Notes: a model not told the origin generated them from the letters alone. Counted from the stretch's first letter, positions 15,264 through 24,811 are shown. The stretch: DNA of 47,432 bases from JBFMFH01 sp040752275 (GCA_040752275.1 JBFMFH010000080.1:1-47432); one strand, 5' to 3'. Numbers and translations: made by a program.

Positions 15264-15672
15264 CGTCCGGGGGAACGCCGAGGAGGGACCGTCGACCGCG
15301 GCCGTCGCGAGGCCGGTCGGTGCTTCCGGGGGGCTTCGCGGGTGCCCACGTCGCGGGTCTGGCTGGCCCACACTTCGGCTGCACGATCGGCGCGGGCGCG
15401 GGGCTCCTCGTCGCGATCATCCGCTGAAGGGTGGCGATGAGGAAGCAGGCCTGGTGTTCCGCGTGTCGTAGGCACTTGATTGTGGTACCTGGTGGCCCAG
15501 GTGTCGCAACCGGCGGTCGGGAAGTCGAGCGGGGTAGTCCCGCTCCCGTACCTGCAGGACCTGCTCCGCCGGGCCGCGGCGTAACGCGCCCGCGGTCGAC
15601 GACGGTCCGCCGCGCCAGTAGTCCGGCGGCAGTGCTTCCGTCTTCGTCTCGCCGGTCCAGCGAGCGCCGGGG
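15264..15672. other. Intergenic region, no gene seen
   Basis: Between the kinase remnant and the signalling operon. A short plus-strand frame ending at 15426 reads FGCTIGAGAGLLVAIIR before a stop, a glycine-zipper-like tail similar in style to the one near 11650. Nothing else is recognised and no hairpin with a T-run was found for the end of the signalling operon at 15673. Confidence 0.4.
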
Positions 15673-17451
15673 TCAACGGGCGACCGTGAGCTTCGTCCTC
15701 GATTCGAAGGCGGAGATGATCGTCTTGTAGTTCCTGGAATCCAGGTGCAGGAGGGTCTCGCCGCTTCGCGTCTCCAGTGTCAGCCAGTGGCTCGTTCGCT
15801 GCAGGATCAGCCGCTTCCAGCGCGAGGGCCGTGCCTGCGAGTAGCTTAGCGACACCAGCGCTCTGTAGGGCACGACCTTCGGCGCGATATCGGGGTTCTT
15901 GGGCCGGACCCTGACCGAGTCGCGGCGGAATTCGAGTACGACGTCGGTTTCGTCCTTGCCGTCGCCCTCGGCCACCACCCAGCGCACGCGGTCGTAGCTG
16001 GCTTCGGCCGCCGTCGAGGATTCGTGTGTCTCAGCCTCGCTGGTGCGGGGCTCGCTCGCGGCCGCCGGCGGACGAACCTCGGCTGGCGGACGCGTCCTCG
16101 GCGGCGGAAGCACGTCGGCTGGCGGAGGGCGCGGCGCAGGCTCACGCGGGGCGGGAACGCCCTCCAATCGCGGGCCCGCCGGTGGCGGCTGGACAAACAC
16201 CGGCCTGGGCTCCTCACGCGCGTCTCCACTGGGCCCCTGCTCCGTCGACGGCGCCTGGACGGGAGTCGACTGAACCGGCACACCGGGTTGCGGCGAGCCC
16301 ACGTTCGCGTCCGGTGGGGGAGGGCGGCGTGAGAAGGTGATGCCCAGCGCCACAGCGGCGATGACGATCGCCGCGGCACCGGCCCAGTGGCGCCAGCTCA
16401 TCCGCCAGAGAACCGAGACTGCCGCCGGCCCGGCCGGCCGGCCAGACTGGCCGGATCCTGGCGCGGTTCCCTGAGACGGTTCCAAGCGAGTCTCCTTGAC
16501 GGCCAGCCTCGTCGGCGGCGGCTCCGGCAGCGGCGCCAGCCTCGTCGGCGGCACGATGGTCTGCCAGCCTCCGACAGCGTCGGCCCCGGCTTGACGGGCG
16601 ACGAGCTGGACGACCCTCGTGTCCTCGGCGAGCGCCGCGTGCTGCAGGCCATCGACCAGCACGGTCTGGAACTCGGTGGCGCTCTGGAACCGGTCGCCGG
16701 GGTCCTTTGCCATCGCACGCTGCACCGCGGCGTCGATCCAGTCGGGCGCGTCGGGAAGGACCGAGCGCAGCAGCGGCACCGGGGAACTGACCTGTGCCGT
16801 CATCAGGGAGAACTCGTTGTCTCCCACGAAAGGGGGCCGGCCGGAGAGGAGTTCGAACAGGACGGCGCCCAGCGAGTACAGATCCGTTCGCGCGTCCGCG
16901 TCTTGACCGCGGATCTGCTCCGGCGCCATGTAGGCGGCCGTCCCGATGATGCGGCCGGTCCTGGTCTTCCGATCCTGGCCGAGAACGCGCGCGATGCCGA
17001 AGTCGGTGACCTTGACGGTCCCTTCGTCGGTCACCATCAGATTGGCGGGCTTGATGTCCCTGTGAACGACGCCCTTCCGGTGCGCGTACTGCATCGCGTC
17101 GAGCACCTGGCGGCACCACGACACCGCCGTCCCGGTGGCGATCGTCCGGAGCTGCTCCAGGAGCCGTTCGATCGTGACCCCGCGGACGAACTCCATCACC
17201 ATCAGGAGCTGGCCCTCGTCGCGCGCCAGGCTGTACAACGTGGCGATGTTCGGATGCTGGAGCCGCGCCAGCGTGACGGCCTCCGCACGGAAGCGCTCGA
17301 TGATGTCCGGCTCTCCGGCGAGCTCCGGCCGCAGGACCTTGACGGCCACGTCCCGTTCGAGCATGAGATCCACGGCCCTGTAGACGGATCCCATGCCGCC
17401 CTCGCCGAGCTTCTCGAGAATTCGACAGCCGCCGATCATGCGACCGGTCAT
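15673..17451 (-). CDS. Membrane Ser/Thr protein kinase
   Basis: A 592-residue Hanks-type kinase, last gene of a four-gene operon. Kinase motifs are complete: GEGGMGSV (16-23), Lys38 in VAVKVL, HRDIKPAN with catalytic Asp132, DFG at 150-152 and YMAPEQ. A transmembrane helix lies at about 375-392 (GAAAIVIAAVALGITF), followed by a long proline-rich linker of about 110 residues and a C-terminal domain of about 100 residues (WVVAEGDGKDETDVVLEF onward) that would be extracytoplasmic and may act as the sensor. The ATG at 17451 overlaps the stop of the PP2C gene by 4 bp, so kinase and phosphatase are translationally coupled. Substrates are unknown; the FHA protein at the head of the operon is an obvious candidate. 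Confidence 0.93.
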   Translation of the reverse strand: MTGRMIGGCRILEKLGEGGMGSVYRAVDLMLERDVAVKVLRPELAGEPDIIERFRAEAVTLARLQHPNIATLYSLARDEGQLLMVMEFVRGVTIERLLEQLRTIATGTAVSWCRQVLDAMQYAHRKGVVHRDIKPANLMVTDEGTVKVTDFGIARVLGQDRKTRTGRIIGTAAYMAPEQIRGQDADARTDLYSLGAVLFELLSGRPPFVGDNEFSLMTAQVSSPVPLLRSVLPDAPDWIDAAVQRAMAKDPGDRFQSATEFQTVLVDGLQHAALAEDTRVVQLVARQAGADAVGGWQTIVPPTRLAPLPEPPPTRLAVKETRLEPSQGTAPGSGQSGRPAGPAAVSVLWRMSWRHWAGAAAIVIAAVALGITFSRRPPPPDANVGSPQPGVPVQSTPVQAPSTEQGPSGDAREEPRPVFVQPPPAGPRLEGVPAPREPAPRPPPADVLPPPRTRPPAEVRPPAAASEPRTSEAETHESSTAAEASYDRVRWVVAEGDGKDETDVVLEFRRDSVRVRPKNPDIAPKVVPYRALVSLSYSQARPSRWKRLILQRTSHWLTLETRSGETLLHLDSRNYKTIISAFESRTKLTVAR

Positions 17452-18257
17452 GCCTGTACCACTCGTGTCGTCCTTGCGTCCTCCGGCGCAAGGGTGGTCT
17501 GGGGTCCGATTCTCACGATGGCCACGGTGATGTTGTCGGGCCCGCCCCGTGATCTGGCGAGCCCAACCAGCCGCTCGCACGCCGACACGCCGTCCCCGGC
17601 GCAGACGATCTCCCTGATCTCATCATCGTCAACCACATCGTGCAGACCATCGGAACTCAGGACGAAGCAGTCGCCGATCCGAGTCGGGAACGGCTCCCGC
17701 CACGTCGTCACCTCGACGGTCGGATGGGTGCCGAGCGCCCGGAGGATGACATTGCGGTCGGCATGGTGCGCGGCGTCGCCGGCGCTCAGAAGGCCGCGGG
17801 CAACCAGCGACCGGACGGCGGAGTGATCTTCCGTCATCCGGTAGATGCGCGATTGACGCACCAGGTAGAGACGCGTGTCGCCGACATGGGCACACTCGGC
17901 GGCATCGCCCCGGAGGACCAGCGCCGTGCAGGTGGTTCCCATCCCCGAGAACCGGGCGTTGGTCCGGGCGTGCTCGTAGATGGCCTGGTTCGCCCGGTGC
18001 AACGCGTCCGCCAACGTCGGCAAATCGCTGTCCGGACCGCCGTAGTAGGCGTGGTGAATCGTGTCGACGGCGAGGCGGCTGGCGACTTCTCCAGCCGCGT
18101 GTCCACCCATCCCGTCGGCGACCACGACCAGACAGCCACGGCGGCGGCGCAGTCCGGGGTCGTGCGGCATGACGGAACGCACGCAGTCCTCGTTGACCGT
18201 CCTCTGACACCCGACATCGCTCGACACGTTGACGGTGATCTCGTAGCCGTCGGCCAT
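17448..18257 (-). CDS. PP2C-family Ser/Thr phosphatase
   Basis: A 269-residue soluble PPM/PP2C phosphatase. Metal-binding motifs are all visible: NEDCVRS near the start, VVADGMGGHAAGE (Asp48, Gly49), MGTTCTALVL, AHVGDTRLYL, LSSDGLHDVV (Asp203) and GGPDNITVAIV (Asp241-Asn242). Such enzymes reverse Hanks-kinase phosphorylation. It overlaps the downstream kinase gene by 4 bp and starts 26 bp after the upstream kinase gene. No membrane segment or signal peptide is present, so it acts in the cytoplasm on the kinase domains or their targets. The longer open frame up to 19415 is a shadow of the upstream kinase. Confidence 0.94.
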   Translation of the reverse strand: MADGYEITVNVSSDVGCQRTVNEDCVRSVMPHDPGLRRRRGCLVVVADGMGGHAAGEVASRLAVDTIHHAYYGGPDSDLPTLADALHRANQAIYEHARTNARFSGMGTTCTALVLRGDAAECAHVGDTRLYLVRQSRIYRMTEDHSAVRSLVARGLLSAGDAAHHADRNVILRALGTHPTVEVTTWREPFPTRIGDCFVLSSDGLHDVVDDDEIREIVCAGDGVSACERLVGLARSRGGPDNITVAIVRIGPQTTLAPEDARTTRVVQA

Positions 18258-18283
18258 AGCGTTCCTGCGCCCATCGGGGCCGG

Positions 18284-19726
18284 TCAGTTCCGCTCGTTCT
18301 TCCGCTTCATGGCAAATGTCCAGACCTTCCCCCGCGCGATGTCGAAGGTCTCGCGGACATCGACGAAGCCCTCCTGCTTCAGTTCGACCGTGATGACGTC
18401 GTTGGGACGGGCCAGGTCGTCGTACGGCGTCGTCCCCTTCAGGACGCCGTTGATGTACACCTGTGCGGTGCCCTCGGCCACATCGATCCTGTAGCTCGAC
18501 AACGTCTCGTCCGCCGCCTGCGCGCTGGGCGCCCCGGCCGCATCGCCAGGCGCTTGCGAGGGCTCCCGGAGCGACCACCAGGCCGCGATCACCGCCACCA
18601 GGGCGGCGAAGGCGAGGTATGCCCAGCGGCGCCCGAGGAAGTCCAGGATGGTCCATGTCCGCGGCGCCCTGGCGCCGCTCCGGAGCGCTCGCGCACCGCC
18701 AGCGATCCGGCTCCGCCAACGTTCCATCTGCTCTCGTGCGGATCGGACCAGGATCGCGGCGGCGTGCGCCTGGTGTGATCGGACGACCCGGGCGGCGAGT
18801 ACCCGAAACCGCGCTGGCCACTCCCGCGCGGAGCCGAGCCGGGCCGCCGGCGAGCTGGCACGCGCGAGACGCGCGCCGCCGTCCACGCGCGAAAACGCCG
18901 CCTCGACCTCCCTCACCATGATCCCCGCGCTCTGGTAGCGCTCTGCCGGATCGCGCTTCAAGCAGCGAGAGACGACGCGGCTGGCGTGTCCCAGCAGTGG
19001 GGTCTCTTCCGAATCCGCGGCCGGGCGCAATGTGGGCAGATCCACGTACCGGCCTGCCTGGATCTTGTCGATCAGCTGACCGACGGTCGGCGCCTCGAAG
19101 GGCACGCGCCCGGTGAGCATCTCGTAGAGGAGGATACCGAGCGCCCACACATCGGACCGCGCGTCGGCAGGCTCCCCCTTCAACTGCTCGGGGGGCATGT
19201 ACATGAACGTGCCCACCACGTTGCCCACCTGAGTGAGGGCCGGCGTGGCGCTGCCTTTCGCGATGCCGAAGTCCAGCAGCTTGACGACGCCCTGCGAGCT
19301 CACCCGGATGTTGGCAGCCTTGAGATCGCGGTGGACGATGCCCTGGTCGTGGACGTACGCGACCGCCGAGAGCACCGCCTGGTAGATCCGCCACGCCTCG
19401 GCTACGGGAAGCCAACCCGCACAGCGGATGCTATCGGCCAGCGTCTGCCCGTCCACATACTCCATGATGATGCACGGTCGGCCGCCGAGCTCGAGAAGGT
19501 CGTAGAGCGTCGCGATGTTGGGATGGTGGAGGCGCGCGTGGACGCGGGCCTCGTTCAGGAAGCGCTGGCGGAACTCCGGCGTGGACGCCGTCAGGATCTT
19601 GACCGCCGCGACGCGGTCGATCTTCGCGTGGATGGCGCGGTAGACTTCACCCATCCCCCCCGCGCCCAGGAAGTCCACGAGGCGGTAGTCGCCGACGACC
19701 GAATTCACGAGCGAAGCGGAGGCCAC
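18284..19726 (-). CDS. Ser/Thr kinase with PEGA domain
   Basis: About 480 residues. The kinase domain is intact: GAGGMGEV (21-28), Lys43 in AAVKIL, HRDLKAAN (132-139), LDFGIAK and YMPPEQ. A basic juxtamembrane region is followed by one transmembrane helix (WAYLAFAALVAVIAAWW) and a C-terminal PEGA domain beginning YRIDVAEGTAQVYINGVLKG, which would sit outside the cytoplasm. PEGA domains are beta-sandwich surface modules of uncertain ligand. There is no ATG before the kinase domain; GTG 19726, 14 bases after the preceding stop, or GTG 19708 are the likely starts. Second gene of the operon. Confidence 0.9.
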   Translation of the reverse strand: MASASLVNSVVGDYRLVDFLGAGGMGEVYRAIHAKIDRVAAVKILTASTPEFRQRFLNEARVHARLHHPNIATLYDLLELGGRPCIIMEYVDGQTLADSIRCAGWLPVAEAWRIYQAVLSAVAYVHDQGIVHRDLKAANIRVSSQGVVKLLDFGIAKGSATPALTQVGNVVGTFMYMPPEQLKGEPADARSDVWALGILLYEMLTGRVPFEAPTVGQLIDKIQAGRYVDLPTLRPAADSEETPLLGHASRVVSRCLKRDPAERYQSAGIMVREVEAAFSRVDGGARLARASSPAARLGSAREWPARFRVLAARVVRSHQAHAAAILVRSAREQMERWRSRIAGGARALRSGARAPRTWTILDFLGRRWAYLAFAALVAVIAAWWSLREPSQAPGDAAGAPSAQAADETLSSYRIDVAEGTAQVYINGVLKGTTPYDDLARPNDVITVELKQEGFVDVRETFDIARGKVWTFAMKRKNERN

Positions 19727-19740
19727 GACTGCGACCGGAT

Positions 19741-21417
19741 CTACTTGATCACGGCTCCAACCTGCATCAGCTCCAATCCGTAGCGAATCGGCGTGGCAAA
19801 CGAGATCTGCGCGTCCGTCCTCCTGCCGGCCGTGTAGATGGCGATCACCCGCCCGCGATCGTCGAAGACGGGGCCGCCACTGTTGCCTCCGCCGGTCGCG
19901 TTCACCGTCAACTGATACGAGTCGCCCCATTCGCTGAAGTACTCATTCTCCCGGGCGCCGGTCGGCTTGACCTCTCCGCGCAGGACCCGGCCGATGGCGC
20001 CGGGCGTGACCGTCGGATCCGGGACGGTCCGGACTTGTGGGGCAGGGTTGAACCGATCCTGGGACCGGGTCAGCACGGCCACCTCCGGCGAGACGCCGGG
20101 GTACCCCATGACCGTTACGGCCAGACCAGGCTGAGCCTCCGCGTAGTTGTCCAGCATCTCGACCTTTCGGAGCGGCTGCGGCATGTCGATCTTGATCAGC
20201 CCCACGTCGTGGCGATCCGACACGCGCGCCAGCTTCGCCGGGGTCCGCAGCCGGCTCTTGGCAAACGTCACGTCCATGTAGTCGTTGCGGCCTTCGACGA
20301 CCTTTCCGCTCGCCGGCCTGCCGCCCACCTGTTTCGCGCCCGCCGGGACCCACTCGGCCGGCGCGCCGTCGATCTGCTGCAGCTTGTTGCCGACCAACAG
20401 CACACCGGGGCCGGAGGGCAGGTCGTACCTCGTCTCCCACGCCGCGCACACGTGCCGGTTCGTCAGAATGAACCCGTCGCTCGTCACCACGAATCCCGAG
20501 CCGGAGTGCCGTCCGCCGATGGGCTTGTTCTGGCTGTACTGGCCCTCCTGGAGCGTCAGCGCCGGTTCAATCGATCCATCCTCCAGTCGCACGTACACGG
20601 GAAGAGGAGGCACCTCCTCGTTGTCCTTCTTCAGCCGGTTGCCCTGCCGGTCTTTCGGGACGTAGTACTCGTGGTAGATCTGCCCGCCGGTCTCGGTATG
20701 GATGAGCTTCCACCCGACTTCGATGTAGACGGTGGATTCCGCATTGGCGGCGGCGATCTGCTGGGGTGTGAGCGGGGCGGCCTTCATCGCCTCGTCCAGT
20801 TGGGTCCTGGTCTCGGCAATCTGCTGTTCCTGTCCGGTCGTCCGGTAGTACAGGTACGCACCGACTGCGACGGCCAGCAGCGCCACCGCCGCCAGGCCCG
20901 CAATCAGGCTCCTGCGCGTCTGGGTCCTGGCATCTGCCACGATGCGCTCGACGGTGGCCTTGCCGACCGCGGTCTTGGGAGCTCCGGATGGAATCGTGCC
21001 GGCGGGCAGGCCGGCCATTCGGGTTGCGGGCACGTCCGCGCCTGCCGCCGGAGCCAGACGCGTCGCCCGCACGAACTGCGCCGGGAGCGGCTCGATCGTG
21101 AACTCAAACTCAGGTCCGCCGGCGCCGAACTGGATGATGTCACCCGGCGCGACTGCGGCGCTGCCCACGATGCGCTGACTGTTGACGAAGGTGCCGTTGC
21201 GGCTGTTGAGGTCGGTCAGGGTGAATCGATACGGATCTTCCGGGTCGCGCGTCAGCCGGGCATGCTGCCGGCCGACCAGGTCATCCCGATCCGGGTCGTA
21301 CCTGACCGTGGCGGCCGGGTCGCGGCCGATGACCACTTCGCGGAAGTCCGCGAGAGGGAACTCCTCTACCTGGTTCGACTTGGACCCGCTGATGTGTCTG
21401 AAGATGACGCGCTCCAT
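19741..21417 (-). CDS. FHA-transmembrane-trypsin-like protease
   Basis: A 558-residue fusion. Residues 1-110 form an FHA phosphothreonine-binding domain with GRD (31-33), GRQH (49-52) and NSRNGTF (71-77). A linker and one transmembrane helix (about 170-190, LIAGLAAVALLAVAVGAYLYY) follow, then a short coiled region and a trypsin-like protease domain with His322 in TNRHVC, Asp404 in RHDVGLIKI and Ser513 in GGGNSGGPV: a full triad in the HtrA/S1 order. No PDZ domain is seen. The FHA part would face the cytoplasm and the protease the periplasm, so kinase signals could control or localise the protease (inference). GGAGG before ATG 21417 fixes the start. First gene of the signalling operon. Confidence 0.92.
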   Translation of the reverse strand: MERVIFRHISGSKSNQVEEFPLADFREVVIGRDPAATVRYDPDRDDLVGRQHARLTRDPEDPYRFTLTDLNSRNGTFVNSQRIVGSAAVAPGDIIQFGAGGPEFEFTIEPLPAQFVRATRLAPAAGADVPATRMAGLPAGTIPSGAPKTAVGKATVERIVADARTQTRRSLIAGLAAVALLAVAVGAYLYYRTTGQEQQIAETRTQLDEAMKAAPLTPQQIAAANAESTVYIEVGWKLIHTETGGQIYHEYYVPKDRQGNRLKKDNEEVPPLPVYVRLEDGSIEPALTLQEGQYSQNKPIGGRHSGSGFVVTSDGFILTNRHVCAAWETRYDLPSGPGVLLVGNKLQQIDGAPAEWVPAGAKQVGGRPASGKVVEGRNDYMDVTFAKSRLRTPAKLARVSDRHDVGLIKIDMPQPLRKVEMLDNYAEAQPGLAVTVMGYPGVSPEVAVLTRSQDRFNPAPQVRTVPDPTVTPGAIGRVLRGEVKPTGARENEYFSEWGDSYQLTVNATGGGNSGGPVFDDRGRVIAIYTAGRRTDAQISFATPIRYGLELMQVGAVIK

Positions 21418-21721
21418 GGCGACCTCCCTGAATACGCCGGACTCGGGACACCGCACCGTCGAGCGGACGATCTGCGCGTTCGGTTCACGCGTTGAAAGGG
21501 GAGGATGACGCGGAACCGAGCGACGCGGCCCGGCAGCAGGACGCCCCAGACCAATCGTGCGGAGTATAGCGCAGAAGGCTGGCGGCGGCGCGATGTTGAG
21601 GGACCCCGTGGTGGGTGGCTGCCGTCGTGGACCCGAAGACGCTGCAGGTCTCCGGGAGAATCGAAACCGGTGCCAGCCCGGACGGGATGGCCCGGACGCA
21701 GTAGCAGGGGCCGCCGCCCGC
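21418..21721. other. Upstream region of signalling operon
   Basis: No gene. On the minus strand TATACT at 21568-21563 is a possible -10 box, about 146 bases before the FHA-protease start, but no -35 partner is evident, so the promoter is tentative. The left end of the S9 peptidase gene and its GC-rich hairpin border this region. Confidence 0.4.
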
Positions 21722-21740
21722 TCAGCGTGCGGCGGCGGCC
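21709..21740 (-). terminator. GC-rich hairpin at S9 peptidase stop
   Basis: GGCCGCCGCC (21709-21718) and GGCGGCGGCC (21731-21740) form a 10-bp stem with a 12-base loop spanning the stop codon of the peptidase gene. No T-run follows on the minus strand, so it may be a weak terminator, an mRNA-end stabiliser, or simply a by-product of the poly-alanine C-terminus. Confidence 0.3.
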
Positions 21741-24610
21741 TTCTCGGCCTCGATGACCGTCACGCCGTTCGTGATCCACGCCGGCGCTTCCTCCCCCTTC
21801 AAGTAGTGGCCGAACCACTGGAGAATGCGCCGGTGGTAGTCGATCTGGTTGGGCTTCCGCGTCGCGCTGTGGTTCTCGTCGGCGTAGACGAGCATCACCA
21901 GTTGCTTGCCGGCTCGCCGGGCGTAGTTGTACATCTCCACGCCCTGCCGGAAATCCACCGTCCCGTCCTTGTCGCCGAAGAAGATGAGCATCGGCGTCTT
22001 GAGCTTGTCGATGGCAAGCGTGGACGAGTTGCGGATGTACGCCTGGAGGTCGACCCAGAATGGCACCTCCATCCGCGCCTGGCCGGTTTCGAAGTGCTGG
22101 GGCTCGGGCATGCCCTGGTTCCAGTGGATGGCCCCGTAGAAGCTCAGCAGGTTCGTGATGGGCGCCCCGGCCACCGAGGCGGCGAACAGGTTCGTCTGCG
22201 TCGGCACGAAGCTGGCCTGGTACCCGCCCCACGAATGGCCGACGAGTCCCACCCGCGAGGGGTCGACCATGCCGCCCGCGAGCACGCCCTTGACGGCCGC
22301 CGTGATGCACTCGACGGACGAGAGGCCAGGGTCGCGTGGGCGGAACACGATGTCCGGGTTGAGGACGAAGTAGCCCTGCGAGGTGAACACCGCCGTATTG
22401 TAGGGCGATCGTTCGGAGGGGACGACGAAGTTGTGGAGGTTCTGCGAGAGCCGCTCGTAGACGTACACGATCATCGGATACTTCCGGCCGGCGACGTACC
22501 CTGCCGGGTAATAGAGCGCCCCTTGCAGCCGCTCGCCCCTGGGCGTCTTGTAGTCGATGAGCTTGGCCCTGCCCCACGCGTAGTCGTCATGGAAGGGACT
22601 CACGCGGGTGACGGTGGAGGCGGCCGAGAGGCCGGGGCCCGCGGCTCGCAGGGCTGGCGGATCGTCGAACGCCTGCGTGACATAGGTATACACGTCAGCG
22701 TGACGCGCCTTTGCCAGGCGGCTCACGCCCCGGTCGAGCCAGACGAGCCGCTCGACGGCGGGTGACGCCGCCCCGGTCCCAATCGTCGCGCGGGCGTAGC
22801 CTGACTGCTTGGTCCATCGCCCGTAGAGGCTGAAGTACGACGGCACGGTGGCGTCGATGCCGCGCTCGCTGCTGTCGAGCTGTACGCGGCGGTGCTGGAT
22901 CGATGCCTCGGCGCCGCGGGTGAGACGAACGCCACCGGAGCCATCAGGTGCGACGCGCCAGATGTCGAACTGGTCGTAGAGCAGCACGGCGTCGTCGCCG
23001 GCCAACCATCCGCCCGTTCCGGACGGCGGCCGCTGCACGCGCACGGGCGTGTCGTAGTCGGGATTGGTCCAGACGGCCCTGAGGCCGGCCGTGATGTTGG
23101 TGACCTTGCCGGAGGCCACCTCGTACGTCCAGTACTGATCGCGGATGAAGTAGAGCAGGTACCGCCCGCCGGGGCTCGCGCCCCTGAAGTGCCACACGCC
23201 CGTGACGGCTCTCGTGCGCGCGCCCGAATTCAGGTCGACCACGTACACGTCCTGCCGCCTCGTGTCGAACATGTTCTCGGCAAGATAGGGCTTGCGATCC
23301 GTCTCGATGGCGTAGCGGTCCCCATCGAGGATCGTCACCTGCTCGAACGTGTCCGTGCCTATCTTGAGCCACCGGCCGTCGTCGATCCGCCACATCGAGG
23401 CGTAGCTGCGCTCCAGGTCACGGTTCTTCTCGATGCGCTGCATCGGAGGAATGCGCTCGTCCTTCGTGTGCCACACGTCGACGGCCGCCGGCTTCTCCTT
23501 CGACGCGGGCTTCGTCTCCTTGTCGTCGGCCGCCCCGGGGCCCTTGGAGGGCTTCTCCGGCTTGCGCGTCCACTCCTGGACGCCGAAATACAGCGCCAGC
23601 CCGTCCTTCGCCCACTGGAGGCGGCGGCTCGTGACGATGCGCATGCCGGCAGGGAAGGAGGCATCGCGGCTGTGGTCGTAGGAGTTGTGCGCAGGCGCGG
23701 CGCCGCCGGGCGCGGTCAGGCCGCGCCAGGCGAGCACGATCTGCGTCTCGCCCTCGAACGCCTCGTCGGTTCGGGATCGGAAGCACGCGAGGTCGTCGTC
23801 TTTTCTCCGCCAGGTCAGGCCGGTGAACACCGCCTCGCCTGACTCGAGCACCCGCAGCTGTCCCGACTGCGGATCGAAGAGCTGGACCCCGTTTCCAGCC
23901 TTGCCCTCGGCATCGATCGTGAACGCCAGCAGCCGCCCTTCGTCCTGCCACGCGAAATCGGAGACGTTGCCGAACGACGTGACCGAGCCACTGGCCAGAT
24001 CGCGGACGAGCAGGTCCGCGCTCGACCGCTTGGAGCCCTCGGGCGCGTAGCGGAGCGCCGCGAGGTAGGGGGCCGCCGGCGCGAACGCGAAACGGCTCAC
24101 GTCCGACACGACGACCGGTTCCCTCTTCGCGGCCGTGGTGTCGAGCCGGAGGAGCCCGAGTTTGTCGCGGGCGGGCTTCTTCTCTTCCTGCAGCTTCTCG
24201 CGCTCGCTTTCGGAGAACCCGATCCGGTACGCGACCCAGCGGCTGTCGGCCGAGAAGGCCGGGGCTCGGCCTTCCGGCGCCGAGTAGTACGCGGGGCGCG
24301 CGTCCTGGCCCGCGGCTTCGCCCGCGCCTTCCGGAACGACGATCCGGTGCACGTCCAGCCTGGCCGTGCCATCCACGCGCGTGACCGGGATCGCCGCCCA
24401 CCCGCCGTCGTCCGCGATGACTCCCGCGCCCAGGGACTCCCACTTGCCGTAGTCGGCTGGCGTGACGGGACGCTTCTCGACAGCCGCCGCCTGGGTCCCG
24501 GCCGTCGGCGGCAGTGGCGTCCGGGCGTCAGGGTTGGCGATGACGAGCAGGGCGGTCGTGATGATGAATGGGACCGTACACGCGACGGGGCGAAGGCGGA
24601 CTCGAATCAC
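21722..24610 (-). CDS. Secreted S9-family prolyl oligopeptidase-like peptidase
   Basis: A 962-residue exported serine peptidase. GTG 24610 is preceded by AAGGAG seven bases upstream and begins a signal peptide (PFIITTALLVIANPDA); the frame runs on to 24994 without a better start. A long beta-propeller region (about 50-690) is followed by an alpha/beta-hydrolase peptidase domain with the nucleophile in GHSWGG (Ser793), Asp882 in GDKDGTVD and His914 in ENHSAT. An insert rich in Lys and Glu (about 400-430) interrupts the propeller. S9 peptidases cut after Pro or Ala in short peptides; large secreted versions like this are common in protein-degrading Acidobacteriota and Bacteroidota. It stands alone. 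Confidence 0.93.
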   Translation of the reverse strand: MIRVRLRPVACTVPFIITTALLVIANPDARTPLPPTAGTQAAAVEKRPVTPADYGKWESLGAGVIADDGGWAAIPVTRVDGTARLDVHRIVVPEGAGEAAGQDARPAYYSAPEGRAPAFSADSRWVAYRIGFSESEREKLQEEKKPARDKLGLLRLDTTAAKREPVVVSDVSRFAFAPAAPYLAALRYAPEGSKRSSADLLVRDLASGSVTSFGNVSDFAWQDEGRLLAFTIDAEGKAGNGVQLFDPQSGQLRVLESGEAVFTGLTWRRKDDDLACFRSRTDEAFEGETQIVLAWRGLTAPGGAAPAHNSYDHSRDASFPAGMRIVTSRRLQWAKDGLALYFGVQEWTRKPEKPSKGPGAADDKETKPASKEKPAAVDVWHTKDERIPPMQRIEKNRDLERSYASMWRIDDGRWLKIGTDTFEQVTILDGDRYAIETDRKPYLAENMFDTRRQDVYVVDLNSGARTRAVTGVWHFRGASPGGRYLLYFIRDQYWTYEVASGKVTNITAGLRAVWTNPDYDTPVRVQRPPSGTGGWLAGDDAVLLYDQFDIWRVAPDGSGGVRLTRGAEASIQHRRVQLDSSERGIDATVPSYFSLYGRWTKQSGYARATIGTGAASPAVERLVWLDRGVSRLAKARHADVYTYVTQAFDDPPALRAAGPGLSAASTVTRVSPFHDDYAWGRAKLIDYKTPRGERLQGALYYPAGYVAGRKYPMIVYVYERLSQNLHNFVVPSERSPYNTAVFTSQGYFVLNPDIVFRPRDPGLSSVECITAAVKGVLAGGMVDPSRVGLVGHSWGGYQASFVPTQTNLFAASVAGAPITNLLSFYGAIHWNQGMPEPQHFETGQARMEVPFWVDLQAYIRNSSTLAIDKLKTPMLIFFGDKDGTVDFRQGVEMYNYARRAGKQLVMLVYADENHSATRKPNQIDYHRRILQWFGHYLKGEEAPAWITNGVTVIEAEKAAAAR

Positions 24611-24649
24611 GGCGTTTCTCCTTGCGCTGCCGCAGTATCCACCAACTCG

Positions 24650-24811
24650 AGGCGAAAGGGAACGACCGGCAGCACGGCGGACTCGGAAGTCCAGAAGCCA
24701 CGTGTTCAGCAGTGCCCTACGGGAGTACGTCGCCCGGCACAGTCCTGATGAGGTGACGGAGGCGATGGATCGGGTGTGCGAGCAACTGGGTGCGCACGTC
24801 GAGAGAGCGTG
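24650..24811 (+). pseudogene. Relic of RHH (MazE-like) antitoxin
   Basis: A plus-strand frame reads RKSRSHVFSSALREYVARHS, then DEVTEAMDRVCEQLG, the helix pattern of ribbon-helix-helix antitoxins that pair with MazF-type toxins. The N-terminal strand and start codon are missing (the preceding bases are not similar) and the C-terminus runs into another antitoxin remnant. No toxin gene follows. Confidence 0.55.

Noticed and set aside
17448..19415. A 655-codon frame that would fuse extra sequence to the PP2C phosphatase.
   Set aside because: Only the last 269 residues, from ATG 18257, are PP2C; the rest is a shadow of the upstream kinase gene.
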